From: Bacteroidota bacterium
Lineage (GTDB): Bacteria > Bacteroidota > Bacteroidia > Bacteroidales > JAADGE01
Assembly: GCA_024277895.1 (NCBI GenBank)
Contig: JAJRUH010000061.1
Coordinates: 1 to 50,481, forward strand
Length of the DNA: 50,481 nt
Reading direction: 5' to 3'
A model generated the notes under the pieces. That model worked only from the letters and a program-made list of their open reading frames with translations, had not been told where the DNA came from and did no database searches. Below, piece by piece: positions 1-10,542 of the stretch. How positions within the stretch are numbered: the first letter of the stretch is position 1; each line of letters opens with the position of its first letter. Made by a program: the position numbers and the translations under genes.

Positions 1-1325
1 ATTATTTTTGCCGCTTGTGTCGCTTGTTTAATTCTGTCGGCTAAACCTACACCGTCACGCATACTTCCCGCCAAATAAAGATTTTTATATTTACTTTCAA
101 TCGCTTTAATTGCCTGCAACCGTTTTTCGCTGTCGGCACCATATTGTGCAATTGCTCTTTTATGATAAAATAATTTAAACAAATCCGGTTTAAAATCTGC
201 CAAACCCAACAATTCCTGTAATTCTGTTTTTAAAATATATATTAAATCTTTTTCGGATTGTTTTGTTATTTGTTTGTTTTTAGTTCCGCCTACAAATACT
301 GTTATTAAAGCTCCGTTTTCCGGTGCCCTGTTTTTAAATAAAGTTGACATAAACAAAATTCCGAGTAAATTTTTATCTTCTTTCGATGGTATTAAACCTC
401 CGAAAGCATTTAAATTAATTCCTTTCCACTCATTAAATCCGATTGCCGCTTCAATAACTTCAGCATATTTAAGATTTATAATATCTTTTATATCATCTTT
501 GCTTAAAAAAGGAAATAAATGTAACAACTCTTCAGTATTTGAAGTATTAATTATATGTGTAAACTTTTCTTTTCCAATAACATAAAGGTCATTTTCTTTT
601 TCTACACGAATATTTGCATTCAATACAATTTTATCTTTTCCTACAAATTTTTCAAGAGCTTTTACGACGGAAGACAAACCTCCTTTTGCCGAAAAAATTT
701 CTTTTGTAATTTTTTTGTCATTTGCTGTTTTATGTTCTTTAGCTTTTTTAACGGCTCCGCCTATAAAACTCCCGTATTTTTGTTCAAGATTATATAATTT
801 AGGCAAAGCATATTTGGTAACCAAATAATCCGGATCTCCGGCATAAATACCGGAAATAAACGGATCTATTGCATAGTCTAAGAATGATTTTCCTAATCTC
901 CTGACAACTAAATCAGCAATTGTTTCAAAAGGATTTTTTCCCGGTTTTCGAAATGGTTCTCCTAAAATTCTGAATTTATCTTTCAAAGAAAATAAAGGTG
1001 TAGAAATTGCGGAAAATATTCCGGAAGGCAATGCGTGCCATTCATTATTTTTTAAGATAAGACGTTTTGCAGCCGATTTATCCGCAAAATCTATCTCAAA
1101 ATCCGTACTCAGGTTTTCAAAAAGTTCAACAGTTTCAATATTTGATAATGTGCCTGAATTAGGTCCCGTTTCATAAACAAATCCGTTTTTAGAAATTGTT
1201 TTTATCACACCGCCTATATGGTTTGTTTTTTCAAACAATTTAAAATCAACACCTTCTTTTTTAAGATAATAAGCTATTGTTAAGCCTGTTATTCCGCTGC
1301 CTATAATTGCTGTTTTTTTTTTCAT
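1..1325 (-). CDS. hemG: Protoporphyrinogen oxidase (HemG/HemY type FAD amine oxidase), C-terminus cut by window edge
   Basis: Not in the ORF track because it runs off the left edge. Manual minus-strand translation from ATG at 1325: MKKKTAIIGSGITGLTIAYYLKKEGVDFKLFEKTNHIGGVIKT (FAD-binding GxGxxG) ... YLAGSMRDGVGLADRIKQA near the end. Adjacent to hemN with a 1-nt gap. Confidence 0.88.
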   Translation of the reverse strand, partial: MKKKTAIIGSGITGLTIAYYLKKEGVDFKLFEKTNHIGGVIKTISKNGFVYETGPNSGTLSNIETVELFENLSTDFEIDFADKSAAKRLILKNNEWHALPSGIFSAISTPLFSLKDKFRILGEPFRKPGKNPFETIADLVVRRLGKSFLDYAIDPFISGIYAGDPDYLVTKYALPKLYNLEQKYGSFIGGAVKKAKEHKTANDKKITKEIFSAKGGLSSVVKALEKFVGKDKIVLNANIRVEKENDLYVIGKEKFTHIINTSNTEELLHLFPFLSKDDIKDIINLKYAEVIEAAIGFNEWKGINLNAFGGLIPSKEDKNLLGILFMSTLFKNRAPENGALITVFVGGTKNKQITKQSEKDLIYILKTELQELLGLADFKPDLFKLFYHKRAIAQYGADSEKRLQAIKAIESKYKNLYLAGSMRDGVGLADRIKQATQAAKI

Positions 1326-1326
1326 T

Positions 1327-2700
1327 TTATAACGATTTTGAAAATTGTTTTTCTGTTTGTTTTCTTAAAGGATCGAAAAGGTTTGCAATATTTCGTAAAA
1401 AGAACATCCCTTGATATGTAACCGAAATTTCTTTTTTATTAATTTTTATAAGACCTTCATTTTCAAAAACAGTCAATAAATCATAATCAATTTTAGTAAT
1501 CTCTTTAATTTCATCATAAGATACATTAAATTTTTGTTCAACATCTTTAAATGAAATAAAACGATTACTCATAATTTCGGTAATAATGTAACTGACAATT
1601 TTTTCATTTTTATTTAAAAAATAAACTTTCTCAAAAGGGAAAACTCCTTTGTCAATACTTTCCGAATATGTTTTTAAATTTTTGGTGTTTTGCAAATAAG
1701 CATTATCAAGTTGGCTGATTCCGCTTACACCGACGGCATATACCTGTCCCGTTGTTTTTTTCGTACAATATCCTTGAAAATTTCTGCTTAACTCCTTGTT
1801 TTGCAGTGCTATATATAATTCATCATCCGGTTTTGAAAAATGGTCTAAGCCAATTGATACATAACCGTTTTCAGTTAAAATATTAAATGCTTTTTCAAAT
1901 AAATGTATTTTTGTTTCGGCATCCGGCAAATGGTATTTTTCCAATATTTTTTGATGCGGTTTTACCCAAGGAACATGTGCGTAAGAAAATAAAGCTAATC
2001 GATCGGGTGCAATTGAGACAGCTTTTTTAATTGTTCCGGAAAAACGTTCAATTGTTTGCCCCGGTAAACCGTAAACAAAATCCAAATTTACCTTTATTTT
2101 GTTCTCATGTAAAAAAGCAACCATCTTTTCAACCGGTAAAATCGGTAACACCCTGTTCACATTCCTTAAAACATCTTTATCAAAATCTTGTATCCCTATG
2201 CTTAAACGGTTGAATTGCAAATTAACAAGTTCATTCATAAAATCATAAGTCAAATGTGCCGGATGGCATTCCATTGCAATTTCAGCATCATCAATAAAAT
2301 TAAAATTCTCATAAAAGATACTCATTATTTCCTGTATTTGTTTAATATCTAAATAATCAGGAGTTCCGCCTCCCCAATGAATCTGAGAAATTTTTCTTTG
2401 CGGAGACAATATCTTTTTATATAATAAAATTTCTTTTTTTAAAGTCTCAACATATTCACTTATAAGAGATTTATTATGAGTAATATGCGTATTGCAACCG
2501 CAATAATGACACAGTTGAGAACAAAAAGGAATATGTAAATAAAAAGAAATATTTTGAGTATTTTCTTCATTCGATTTTATTAACGCATCCGTTGCTTCGG
2601 AAGGTTTAAAATTATCAGAAAAGAAATTTGCCGGCGGATAACTTGTATACCGCGGAGTCGGGACATTATACTTTTTAAGTAATTCTTTATTTATGTTCAT
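1327..2700 (-). CDS. hemN: Oxygen-independent coproporphyrinogen III oxidase (radical SAM)
   Basis: 457 aa; PRYTSYPPA N-terminus and FYLHIPFCSQLCHYCGCNT (CX3CX2C radical SAM motif, HemN-specific CGCNT). Confidence 0.95.
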   Translation of the reverse strand: MNINKELLKKYNVPTPRYTSYPPANFFSDNFKPSEATDALIKSNEENTQNISFYLHIPFCSQLCHYCGCNTHITHNKSLISEYVETLKKEILLYKKILSPQRKISQIHWGGGTPDYLDIKQIQEIMSIFYENFNFIDDAEIAMECHPAHLTYDFMNELVNLQFNRLSIGIQDFDKDVLRNVNRVLPILPVEKMVAFLHENKIKVNLDFVYGLPGQTIERFSGTIKKAVSIAPDRLALFSYAHVPWVKPHQKILEKYHLPDAETKIHLFEKAFNILTENGYVSIGLDHFSKPDDELYIALQNKELSRNFQGYCTKKTTGQVYAVGVSGISQLDNAYLQNTKNLKTYSESIDKGVFPFEKVYFLNKNEKIVSYIITEIMSNRFISFKDVEQKFNVSYDEIKEITKIDYDLLTVFENEGLIKINKKEISVTYQGMFFLRNIANLFDPLRKQTEKQFSKSL

Positions 2701-2719
2701 AAAATGTTTATTATACTAA

Positions 2720-3922
2720 TTATTCAATATCTGTTTTAAATTTATACAACCGAGGAAAAAAGATAAAAATAATGACGGAAAAGACTAATTCCGCAATAAA
2801 AAGTCCGTGATAACCAAAATTGTGTGCTGCTTTACCGCTTAAAACGGCTAATATTAAGCTCCCGAGATGAGTTAATACAATTTGAATAGTAAAATCTGTA
2901 CCTTCTCTGCCCTTTCTGACACAGTCCATAGCAATAGTATAAACAGAAACAGAATTAACACCGTAAACACTCCAAATTAAAAGGACACCCAAAAGTACAA
3001 AGCCACTTTCATATCCTATATAATTTAATGATACAAAGTATGTTGTAACAACAATCGTATAAGCTGTAAATAATTTCAAGGTTTTTTTTCTTCCGAGAAT
3101 TTTTATCAACTTACCTGCAATAAATGCTGATAAAAAACCCGCAGAAGCACCGTATATTCCCGAATAAATTCCGATTTGTTTAATATCATATCCCAAATCA
3201 ACGAGCCAAGGTTTTAACATTGTTAATATTCCGACCATACCGGAATAGAAGAAAAAAAGTAACAATATATGTTTATAAATACCTTTACGAGTAAAAAAAA
3301 GATATAAATCTTTTGCTCTGATTTTATTGCCTTTATCAGTTTCCTTTATCAGTTGTTTTTTATAAAACATTAAAGGGAAAAGTGCAATAAGTACAAAACC
3401 TGCAAGCCCGAACATTAAAATTTTCCATCCGTAAAGTGAATAAATAATAAGAAGAACTCCGCTGCCTATAACCGTTCCGAGGAAACTGCCTCCTGATTGC
3501 ATTGAATTTCCTATACTTCTTTCTTCTTTCTTTAAAATCAAAATTGCAAAAGCATCGGTAGCAATATCTTGCGTTGCCGAAGCCGTAAAAGCAAAAATAA
3601 GCAGGACTATAATTAACTTAAAATCAATTTGTAAGTTAAAAAAACCTATGGCAATAATTAAAACTGCATAAATCAATTCGGAAGAAAAAATCCATTTTTT
3701 AAAATCACTTAATTTACCGCTTGTACCGTCAACAAGAGGTGCCCACAAGAATTTTAAAATCCACGGAAGTTTAACCAACTGCAGTAAACCAATTGACGTA
3801 AGCGAATAATCTTGTTGCCTCATAATCACCGGCATAACCGTTGAAAAAAAAGTCATCGGTACCGATTGGGCAATGTACAGACTGAACAGAGCAAAAAATT
3901 TATATCCTTTATTTTCTTTCAT
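2720..3922 (-). CDS. MFS transporter, AmpG / RhtX-FptX-like single-component permease
   Basis: 400 aa, about 12 hydrophobic segments; LPWILKFLWAPLVD typical of the AmpG/RhtX branch of MFS; sits next to a TonB receptor. Confidence 0.75.
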   Translation of the reverse strand: MKENKGYKFFALFSLYIAQSVPMTFFSTVMPVIMRQQDYSLTSIGLLQLVKLPWILKFLWAPLVDGTSGKLSDFKKWIFSSELIYAVLIIAIGFFNLQIDFKLIIVLLIFAFTASATQDIATDAFAILILKKEERSIGNSMQSGGSFLGTVIGSGVLLIIYSLYGWKILMFGLAGFVLIALFPLMFYKKQLIKETDKGNKIRAKDLYLFFTRKGIYKHILLLFFFYSGMVGILTMLKPWLVDLGYDIKQIGIYSGIYGASAGFLSAFIAGKLIKILGRKKTLKLFTAYTIVVTTYFVSLNYIGYESGFVLLGVLLIWSVYGVNSVSVYTIAMDCVRKGREGTDFTIQIVLTHLGSLILAVLSGKAAHNFGYHGLFIAELVFSVIIFIFFPRLYKFKTDIE

Positions 3923-3981
3923 AAGAATAAAACACAGATTTGTTGCCGAAAGTTAAACCTCCGGCAACATATTTAAAGTTT

Positions 3982-6075
3982 TTAAAAGTAAATTTTCACA
4001 AATGCATTTATTTGTAAAGGATTTCCGAGTTGTACATATGAATTTCCTACGGCTTCAAAATAATATGAATTATAATCGGTATTCAATAAATTTTTTCCGA
4101 AAAAACCGAACTCAAAATGCTTACTTGTATTAACAGAAATATTTGCATTAAATAAGCCGTAAGCATCTTGATAAGCCGTATTTGCGTCATTCCAATAGAA
4201 TTTACCTACCTGTTTATAGTCTGCAACAAAAAATATTGATTTAAAAAACGAACCGCTTAAATCCATTTTATAGCTAAATCCTAAATTGCCGGTATATTCG
4301 GGAATATAAGGAATAATATTCCCGCTGTAATCTGTTTCTTCATCTTTAACATAATCTAAATAACGAACATCATTATACCCTGTATTTAGCCAAATTTGTA
4401 AATTGTGGACGGGCTTCGTATTCAATTCAAATTCAACTCCTTTACTTATTGAATGTCCGGCATTTTTCAACATTGCACCCCTCCCGCTCGGCACCGGCTG
4501 ATATACTTGTTGATCTTTCCAATCAATATAAAATACGGCAGTATTTAGCGATAATTTGTCATTCATCATCCTTGCCTTAACGCCTAATTCATAATTATAA
4601 CTGTATTCAGGGTTAAAACTTATGTCCTCATCTCTCTCAAAAGTTGAATTAAAACCACCGGCTTTATACCCTTTCGTAATACTGAAGTATGTATTGATAT
4701 CATTGTTCACTTCATACAATACACTTATTTTAGGTAAAATTTGATAATAAGTATTAAATGTATCAACATCTTGAATTTGAGTCAGATTATCGTTTAATTC
4801 TCTTTTATAATTATAAATCATATTATCTTTTTCGAAATCTCCTCTAATTCCTGCAGAAAATTTAAATTTATAAACCGGTATTGTTATTTGACCGTATGCC
4901 GCTGCACCCTGAACCGGTTGATCGTAGGTTTTATATAAGGTCATTGCACCGGGTAAATGATATGCTGCAACCGCATCCTCACCATAATTTACTTTAACAT
5001 CTTTATTTTTAAGTTGAGAAAAGCCAAATAAGCCGGCAACCCATTTAATTTTTGACACCGGTATTGATTTTACGGTAAATTCTTGAACGAAAGTATTGTG
5101 TTTACGAACTTGATTTACAAAAAACAAGTCTTTTGCCGTAAAATCTTGATCTATTCGTTGTGTGTCCGCCAAAAATTGAAAACTTGTCGCACTGTTTAAA
5201 ATAAATGCGGAAGTTTTATAATTAATATTTAAACCTGAAGACAATAAATCTCTGTGATAAGTACTTAATTGATTATAATTAATATCGAAAGCTTTTTGAG
5301 TTGTTGTATCATAAACGGCATAAGGATACCCGTTTTCAAGATTTTTTTCATAATTAACGGAAAAATTAATTTTAAAATTTGAACTCGGGGCATATTGAAC
5401 TTTCATTCTTCCCGAATACGTATTATATGAATCTGCGGAGGTGTTTAAAAAGTTATTTGTAAAAAAACCGTCGGAATGCGTGTAAGCACCGTCTAAAGCA
5501 AATATCAATTTCTTCCCGAGAGGTTGATTATAGTGTAAAACAGATTTAATACGATTGTAATTCCCGTAATCAGTTCTCAATGAAACATTCTCATTATCAG
5601 TCAGCTCAGAAGAATACATATATATTAAGCCGCCCATTGTATTTCTTCCGTACAAAGTCCCTTGAGGTCCTCGAAGAACTTCAATTTTACTGATATCGTA
5701 AAGTTCAAAATTAAACGATCCGAGTTCGAAATACGGAATATTATCGACATATAAGCCCACTGCCTGAGAATTAATTCTTGAACCGATTCCCCTGATATAA
5801 ATCGGACTGGTTAAGCGAGAACCGTGTTCGGGAATAAATAAATTCGGTATTCGAGAATTCATATCTTCAATGTTATTAATGTGCATCGTTTCAATAGTAT
5901 TCTTATTAAGAACCGATGCCGAAACAGGAGTATTGTGAACTAATTGGTTAACTTTTGTTGCTCTTACAATCACTTCGTCTATTTTTTGAGTTTCCGTTGT
6001 ATCATTTTGAGCTGTTAATTCTGGGAATATTGAAATTACAAAAATTGCTGAAAGGATAATATTTTTCATTTTCAT
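3982..6075 (-). CDS. TonB-dependent outer membrane receptor
   Basis: 697 aa; signal peptide, plug domain (DEVIVRATK, IYIRGIGSR, VEVLRGPQGTLYGRNTMGG), beta-barrel with terminal aromatic residue (KIYF). Confidence 0.93.
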   Translation of the reverse strand: MKMKNIILSAIFVISIFPELTAQNDTTETQKIDEVIVRATKVNQLVHNTPVSASVLNKNTIETMHINNIEDMNSRIPNLFIPEHGSRLTSPIYIRGIGSRINSQAVGLYVDNIPYFELGSFNFELYDISKIEVLRGPQGTLYGRNTMGGLIYMYSSELTDNENVSLRTDYGNYNRIKSVLHYNQPLGKKLIFALDGAYTHSDGFFTNNFLNTSADSYNTYSGRMKVQYAPSSNFKINFSVNYEKNLENGYPYAVYDTTTQKAFDINYNQLSTYHRDLLSSGLNINYKTSAFILNSATSFQFLADTQRIDQDFTAKDLFFVNQVRKHNTFVQEFTVKSIPVSKIKWVAGLFGFSQLKNKDVKVNYGEDAVAAYHLPGAMTLYKTYDQPVQGAAAYGQITIPVYKFKFSAGIRGDFEKDNMIYNYKRELNDNLTQIQDVDTFNTYYQILPKISVLYEVNNDINTYFSITKGYKAGGFNSTFERDEDISFNPEYSYNYELGVKARMMNDKLSLNTAVFYIDWKDQQVYQPVPSGRGAMLKNAGHSISKGVEFELNTKPVHNLQIWLNTGYNDVRYLDYVKDEETDYSGNIIPYIPEYTGNLGFSYKMDLSGSFFKSIFFVADYKQVGKFYWNDANTAYQDAYGLFNANISVNTSKHFEFGFFGKNLLNTDYNSYYFEAVGNSYVQLGNPLQINAFVKIYF

Positions 6076-6603
6076 CTTTGATTTTTTTATCAGATAAATA
6101 AATAGAAAATTAATTTCTGCATACGTCTCTTCCGATACATCATCTTATCAGTTTCAAAATTATATTATTTTGAAACAAACTGACAGACAATATACTATAC
6201 CAAATAACAAGAAGAAAATAAGATATTCTTGTAAAATGCAGAACTACAAATATGAATTAAGCAGCGGGGGGAGCTCTCGGGACAGAAAAATTAATAATTC
6301 TTTCGGAATATCGGAATATGCTATGCCTAAAATAAACATTTATTTTACGAGCAAATATTAGAGAATTCTTGCTACAAACAATAGTTGCAGAATCTTGAGA
6401 TAGGTGCAAATTTTTTACATTTCCCTTATCGGATTTCAATTTTTTTGATGCTCCGGATTTATTTACCGGATTGTGAGCATATAAATCAATTTTATAAATT
6501 ACCTTCAAGTGCATCTCAATGAGATCACTAAGGGTAAAAATAATAAATACCGATAAGAGAAACTTATTCAAATAATTTTTAACACTATGTAAATAGCTAA
6601 AAT

Positions 6604-6915
6604 TCAAACCTTTTTACTTTTTTTCTTAAACCAACCTTTTTTTACTCGTTCCTCCTGCTCAATTGTTTCGTGAATTCCCCAAAGAAATATAAATCCGAAA
6701 GCGGATATTGCAGCCGAAAATAAATTTTCGGGAATAAAGAGAGACAGAGAAACGGCAATTATTCCGATTGTAAAAAAAACAATCCAAAATTTCTTTGTAA
6801 AATGATATTCACCCCAAATACAAAGTCGGCGAGCAAAAATAATAACGATAAAAACAAACAGTCCGATAATAAAACCGGAAAGATTAATTTGTGTATTAAA
6901 GATTTCTGCATTCAT
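6604..6915 (-). CDS. DUF4491-like small membrane protein (copy 1)
   Basis: 103 aa; hydrophobic helices, EYHFTKKFW ... FGFIFLWGIHETIEQEERVKKGWFKK; paralogous to the next ORF. Confidence 0.75.
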   Translation of the reverse strand: MNAEIFNTQINLSGFIIGLFVFIVIIFARRLCIWGEYHFTKKFWIVFFTIGIIAVSLSLFIPENLFSAAISAFGFIFLWGIHETIEQEERVKKGWFKKKSKKV

Positions 6916-7202
6916 TCGTTATAAGTTCTGTCAGGATTTTTTTTAACTTGCCCTTTTAATGCCCTTTCGTGCTGTTTAAACATTTCAATTGAACTCCAAA
7001 ACATTGCAAACGCAAAAATTCCAAATAAAACAGAATAAGTTTCATTTGAAAAAAACGAACAGATTAAAAAAATAACCCCGGGAATAAAAAGAACCGGCCA
7101 AACTTTTTTTCCGAAGTGATATTCTAATTTTGCAACTAAAGGATGACAAAGCCCGATTATCAAGAAAGCTGCAAATCCGAGAAATAATCCTTCCCAATTC
7201 AT
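6912..7202 (-). CDS. DUF4491-like small membrane protein (copy 2)
   Basis: 96 aa; LEYHFGKKVWPVLFIPGVIFLICSFF ... FGIFAFAMFWSSIEMFKQHERALKG; overlaps copy 1 by 4 nt. Confidence 0.75.
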   Translation of the reverse strand: MNWEGLFLGFAAFLIIGLCHPLVAKLEYHFGKKVWPVLFIPGVIFLICSFFSNETYSVLFGIFAFAMFWSSIEMFKQHERALKGQVKKNPDRTYNE

Positions 7203-7379
7203 TTTTTTATTTGTATTTTCACCAAAATTGTAAAAAAAAATTCAATTAACATCTGTTTTTCGAATGTTGAAAAACAAATATACTTATTGTAAGCACAACA
7301 TCCTATGTATAAACAAATTACATACAATATGTTTCAAAGCATAAATACCTCTGATAAATATCATTGTATTAGGTCAAAA

Positions 7380-8339
7380 CTAAACTTTTAAATTTAATAT
7401 TGATTGTCTGTTTCGATTCACAGTTAATTGAGTAATATCCGGCCTCGAATAATGCCCCGAAGAATCAAAATTTTGTCGTTCTTCCGAAATTCGATTAAAA
7501 AATAATTCGGCAGTTATTAATTTTTCTTTTCCCGAAATAGGCGAAACAATCCAATTCCCGTCGGGTCCGGCAATGCAAGACCCGCCGTCAGCAAGAACTT
7601 TCGGGACGTTCTCAATAATTTTCGAATAATACGGAATATTTTTAGGGATATCATCCTTTCGTAATAATCCGGAAACAGACAAAACATAAGACCTTGATTC
7701 TTCGGCGATAAATCGCGTAATATTTATTGTATTTCTCTCGGCACCCGGCCAAACAGCTATATGTAAGTTTTCACCCATACCGTATAAAGCTGTTCTTGCC
7801 AAAGGCATCCAATTTTCCCAGCAATTTAAGCCTCCTACACAAAAATCTTTTAATTTATGAACTCGCAATCCGTTTCCGTCTCCCGGAGCCCAAACCAAAC
7901 GTTCTTCATAAGTAGGTTGCAATTTTCTGTGAACTGATTTTATCTTACCGTCAGAATGGATATAAACCAAAGAACAATACAAACTATGCCCGCCTCTGTC
8001 TGCAGGTCTTTCAACAATTCCCAGATAAACAGCAATTTTGAGTTCAAAAGCAAGTTGACAAATATCAGCCAAATCTCCCTTCTCAATTTGTACGGCATTA
8101 TTAAAATAGTAAGAAAAAATTTCTTTTTGCATACCGGAATTAAAAGTCGAAGCTGAAGTATAAGTTAACCAAAAAGGATAACCGGGTAATAAAGATTCTC
8201 CGAAAACAACTAAATTACAATTCTTTTTTCCTGCTTCAATAATATATGATTTTATTTTATCTTTTGTTTTTTCTTTATTAAGCCAAACCGGAGCAATTTG
8301 AGCTAAAGCAACTTTTATTTTGTTTAAATTTGCAGCCAT
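7380..8339 (-). CDS. Carbon-nitrogen hydrolase, nitrilase-like
   Basis: 319 aa with Glu-Lys-Cys catalytic contexts GESLLPGYPFW, RKLQPTYEERLVWAPGDG, GGLNCWENWMPLAR. Confidence 0.9.
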   Translation of the reverse strand: MAANLNKIKVALAQIAPVWLNKEKTKDKIKSYIIEAGKKNCNLVVFGESLLPGYPFWLTYTSASTFNSGMQKEIFSYYFNNAVQIEKGDLADICQLAFELKIAVYLGIVERPADRGGHSLYCSLVYIHSDGKIKSVHRKLQPTYEERLVWAPGDGNGLRVHKLKDFCVGGLNCWENWMPLARTALYGMGENLHIAVWPGAERNTINITRFIAEESRSYVLSVSGLLRKDDIPKNIPYYSKIIENVPKVLADGGSCIAGPDGNWIVSPISGKEKLITAELFFNRISEERQNFDSSGHYSRPDITQLTVNRNRQSILNLKV

Positions 8340-8470
8340 AAGTTCTATAATTCGTTAAAATAAGTCAAATATACAAAAAAGAAAACGCTCAAACCAATAA
8401 ATAGTTAATTATTGAAATCTTTGTAAAAACAAATAAAATAGCTTATTTTTAAATTTCAAATCAAACAACT

Positions 8471-10393
8471 TTGAGTACATACAAACAAATACTGACTAAA
8501 TACTGGGGATATTCAAAATTTCGACCTTTGCAGGAAGAGATAATAAAATCTGTTGCCGAAGAAAAAAAAGATGTACTCGGATTATTGCCCACGGGAGGAG
8601 GAAAATCCGTAATATTTCAAGTAGCCGCATTAGCTTCCGAAGGTTTTTGTCTGGTAATTACACCTATTATCGCTTTAATGAAAGACCAAGTTGAAAATCT
8701 TAAAGAAAAAGGAATTAAAGCGGCTGCCGTGTATTCCGGAATGTCTAAAGACGAAATTGACATTGTTTTGAATAATGCCGTTTTCGGAGCTTATAAATTT
8801 CTGTATCTTTCACCGGAAAGATTGGCAACTCAAATTTTTTTAACACGCTTGCCGGATATGAATATCAACTATGTTGCCGTGGACGAAGCCCATTGTATTT
8901 CTCAATGGGGTTATGATTTCCGCCCTTCTTATCTGAACATTGCAAAAATTCGTAAAATTATACCCGACATTCCTTTTATAGCCCTTACTGCAACAGCTAC
9001 ACCGAAAGTTGCCGAAGATATTCAGGATAAACTTCTTTTTAAAGAACATAATTTATTCAGTAAAAGTTTTGAACGAAAAAATTTAATATACATAGTTCGC
9101 GAAGTTGAAGATAAATTAAAATATCTCCTGAAAAGTGTCGTAAAGGAAACCGGAAGCGGAATTGTTTACGTCAGAAGCAGAAAAAAAACCTTTGAAATCT
9201 CAAAATATCTTGCCGGTAAAGGTATTTCTGTTGACTATTTTCACGCCGGCATTGATGCAAAGCATAAAGACATAAAACAAAACAACTGGAAAACAGGAAA
9301 AACAAGAGTTATTGTCGCAACAAATGCTTTCGGTATGGGAATTGACAAACACAATGTTCGATTTGTTGTGCATATTGATTTGCCCGATTCACCGGAAGCA
9401 TATTTTCAGGAAGCCGGAAGAGCCGGACGCGACGGAAAAACAGCTTATGCAGTTTTACTTTATCATAAATCAGATAAAATTAATTTTGAAAAACGAATAA
9501 AGTCAAATTTTCCGGAAATTTCGCAAATAAAACGTGTATATTCCGCTTTATGCAATTATTATCAAATCCCCGAAGGTGAAGGAAAAGGTTTAATACGTGC
9601 TTTCAATATCAGAGATTTTGTAACAAAATTTAAATTGCCGATACAAACTGTGTTAAGCAGTCTTAAAATATTGCAAAGCGAAGGATATCTCGACTTTACA
9701 GAGGATAATTTCACACCTTCAAAAGTATTGTTTACGGTTAACAGAGAAGATTTATACCGATATCAGGTTGCCAATAAAAATTTCGACAGCTTTATAAAAT
9801 TAATTTTAAGAAGTTATACCGGACTGTTCTCAAATTATACATCAATTGACGAAGATTATTTGGCAAAAAAAGCTCATTGCAAACCGGAAATAATATACGG
9901 TTATCTTGAAAAATTAGCAGAACATAATATCATAAAATACATTCCGCAAAGGAAAATACCTTTTATAATTTTCATTTCGGAAAGATTAAACGAAAAAGAT
10001 TTACTGATTTCACAAGAACATTATCGCGAAAGAAAAGAAAGATATGTAAAACGTGCCGAAGCAATGATTAATTATGCCGAAAGCAAAGCAAAATGCCGAA
10101 GTCAAATTTTATTGAATTATTTCGGTGAAAAGAATGCTTATCGCTGCGGTGAATGTGATGTTTGCAAAAGACGTAACAAACTAAATATCAGCAACTACGA
10201 ATTTGATCTCATTAACAACGAAATTAAAAAAATATTAAAAGAAACACCTGTTGCTCTTGAAGAACTTACCGACACCATTGATTGTGAAGAAGAAAAAACA
10301 TTAAAAGTAATACAATGGCTTTTAGAATCCGAAAAAATAGAATATACTATTGATCAAAGGATTACTTGGAAGAAAAAGAATAAAACTCAGTAA
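8471..10393 (+). CDS. recQ: ATP-dependent DNA helicase RecQ
   Basis: 640 aa; LLPTGGGKSVIFQ (Walker A), VDEAHCISQWGYDFRP (DEAH), Zn-binding CGECDVCKRR. Start codon is TTG at 8471. Confidence 0.95.
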   Translation: MSTYKQILTKYWGYSKFRPLQEEIIKSVAEEKKDVLGLLPTGGGKSVIFQVAALASEGFCLVITPIIALMKDQVENLKEKGIKAAAVYSGMSKDEIDIVLNNAVFGAYKFLYLSPERLATQIFLTRLPDMNINYVAVDEAHCISQWGYDFRPSYLNIAKIRKIIPDIPFIALTATATPKVAEDIQDKLLFKEHNLFSKSFERKNLIYIVREVEDKLKYLLKSVVKETGSGIVYVRSRKKTFEISKYLAGKGISVDYFHAGIDAKHKDIKQNNWKTGKTRVIVATNAFGMGIDKHNVRFVVHIDLPDSPEAYFQEAGRAGRDGKTAYAVLLYHKSDKINFEKRIKSNFPEISQIKRVYSALCNYYQIPEGEGKGLIRAFNIRDFVTKFKLPIQTVLSSLKILQSEGYLDFTEDNFTPSKVLFTVNREDLYRYQVANKNFDSFIKLILRSYTGLFSNYTSIDEDYLAKKAHCKPEIIYGYLEKLAEHNIIKYIPQRKIPFIIFISERLNEKDLLISQEHYRERKERYVKRAEAMINYAESKAKCRSQILLNYFGEKNAYRCGECDVCKRRNKLNISNYEFDLINNEIKKILKETPVALEELTDTIDCEEEKTLKVIQWLLESEKIEYTIDQRITWKKKNKTQ

Positions 10394-10542
10394 ATTTATT
10401 ATCTGTTTCCTTTCAATTCAAAACTTTTAATCTGCCCTTCAATAATTTATTTTCAGAATTCATTAAAAATATAAAACTTCGCAGCATATTTCAAAAAAGA
10501 ACAGATAATTCTTTTTCGGTAATAATTTAATGAGCTCTTTTA

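Noticed and set aside
274-797. 103-aa and 80-aa plus ORFs near left edge
   Set aside because: Antisense to the hemG frame that runs off the window.
6076-6170. Possible riboswitch upstream of the TonB receptor gene
   Set aside because: No cobalamin, TPP or other conserved core could be recognised by eye; only short repeated CTGATAA pieces.
6257-6607. 116-aa minus-strand ORF between the TonB receptor and DUF4491 genes
   Set aside because: Needs a TTG start, ends in an odd VPRAPPAA composition, no recognisable domain; possibly chance or decayed, so not called.
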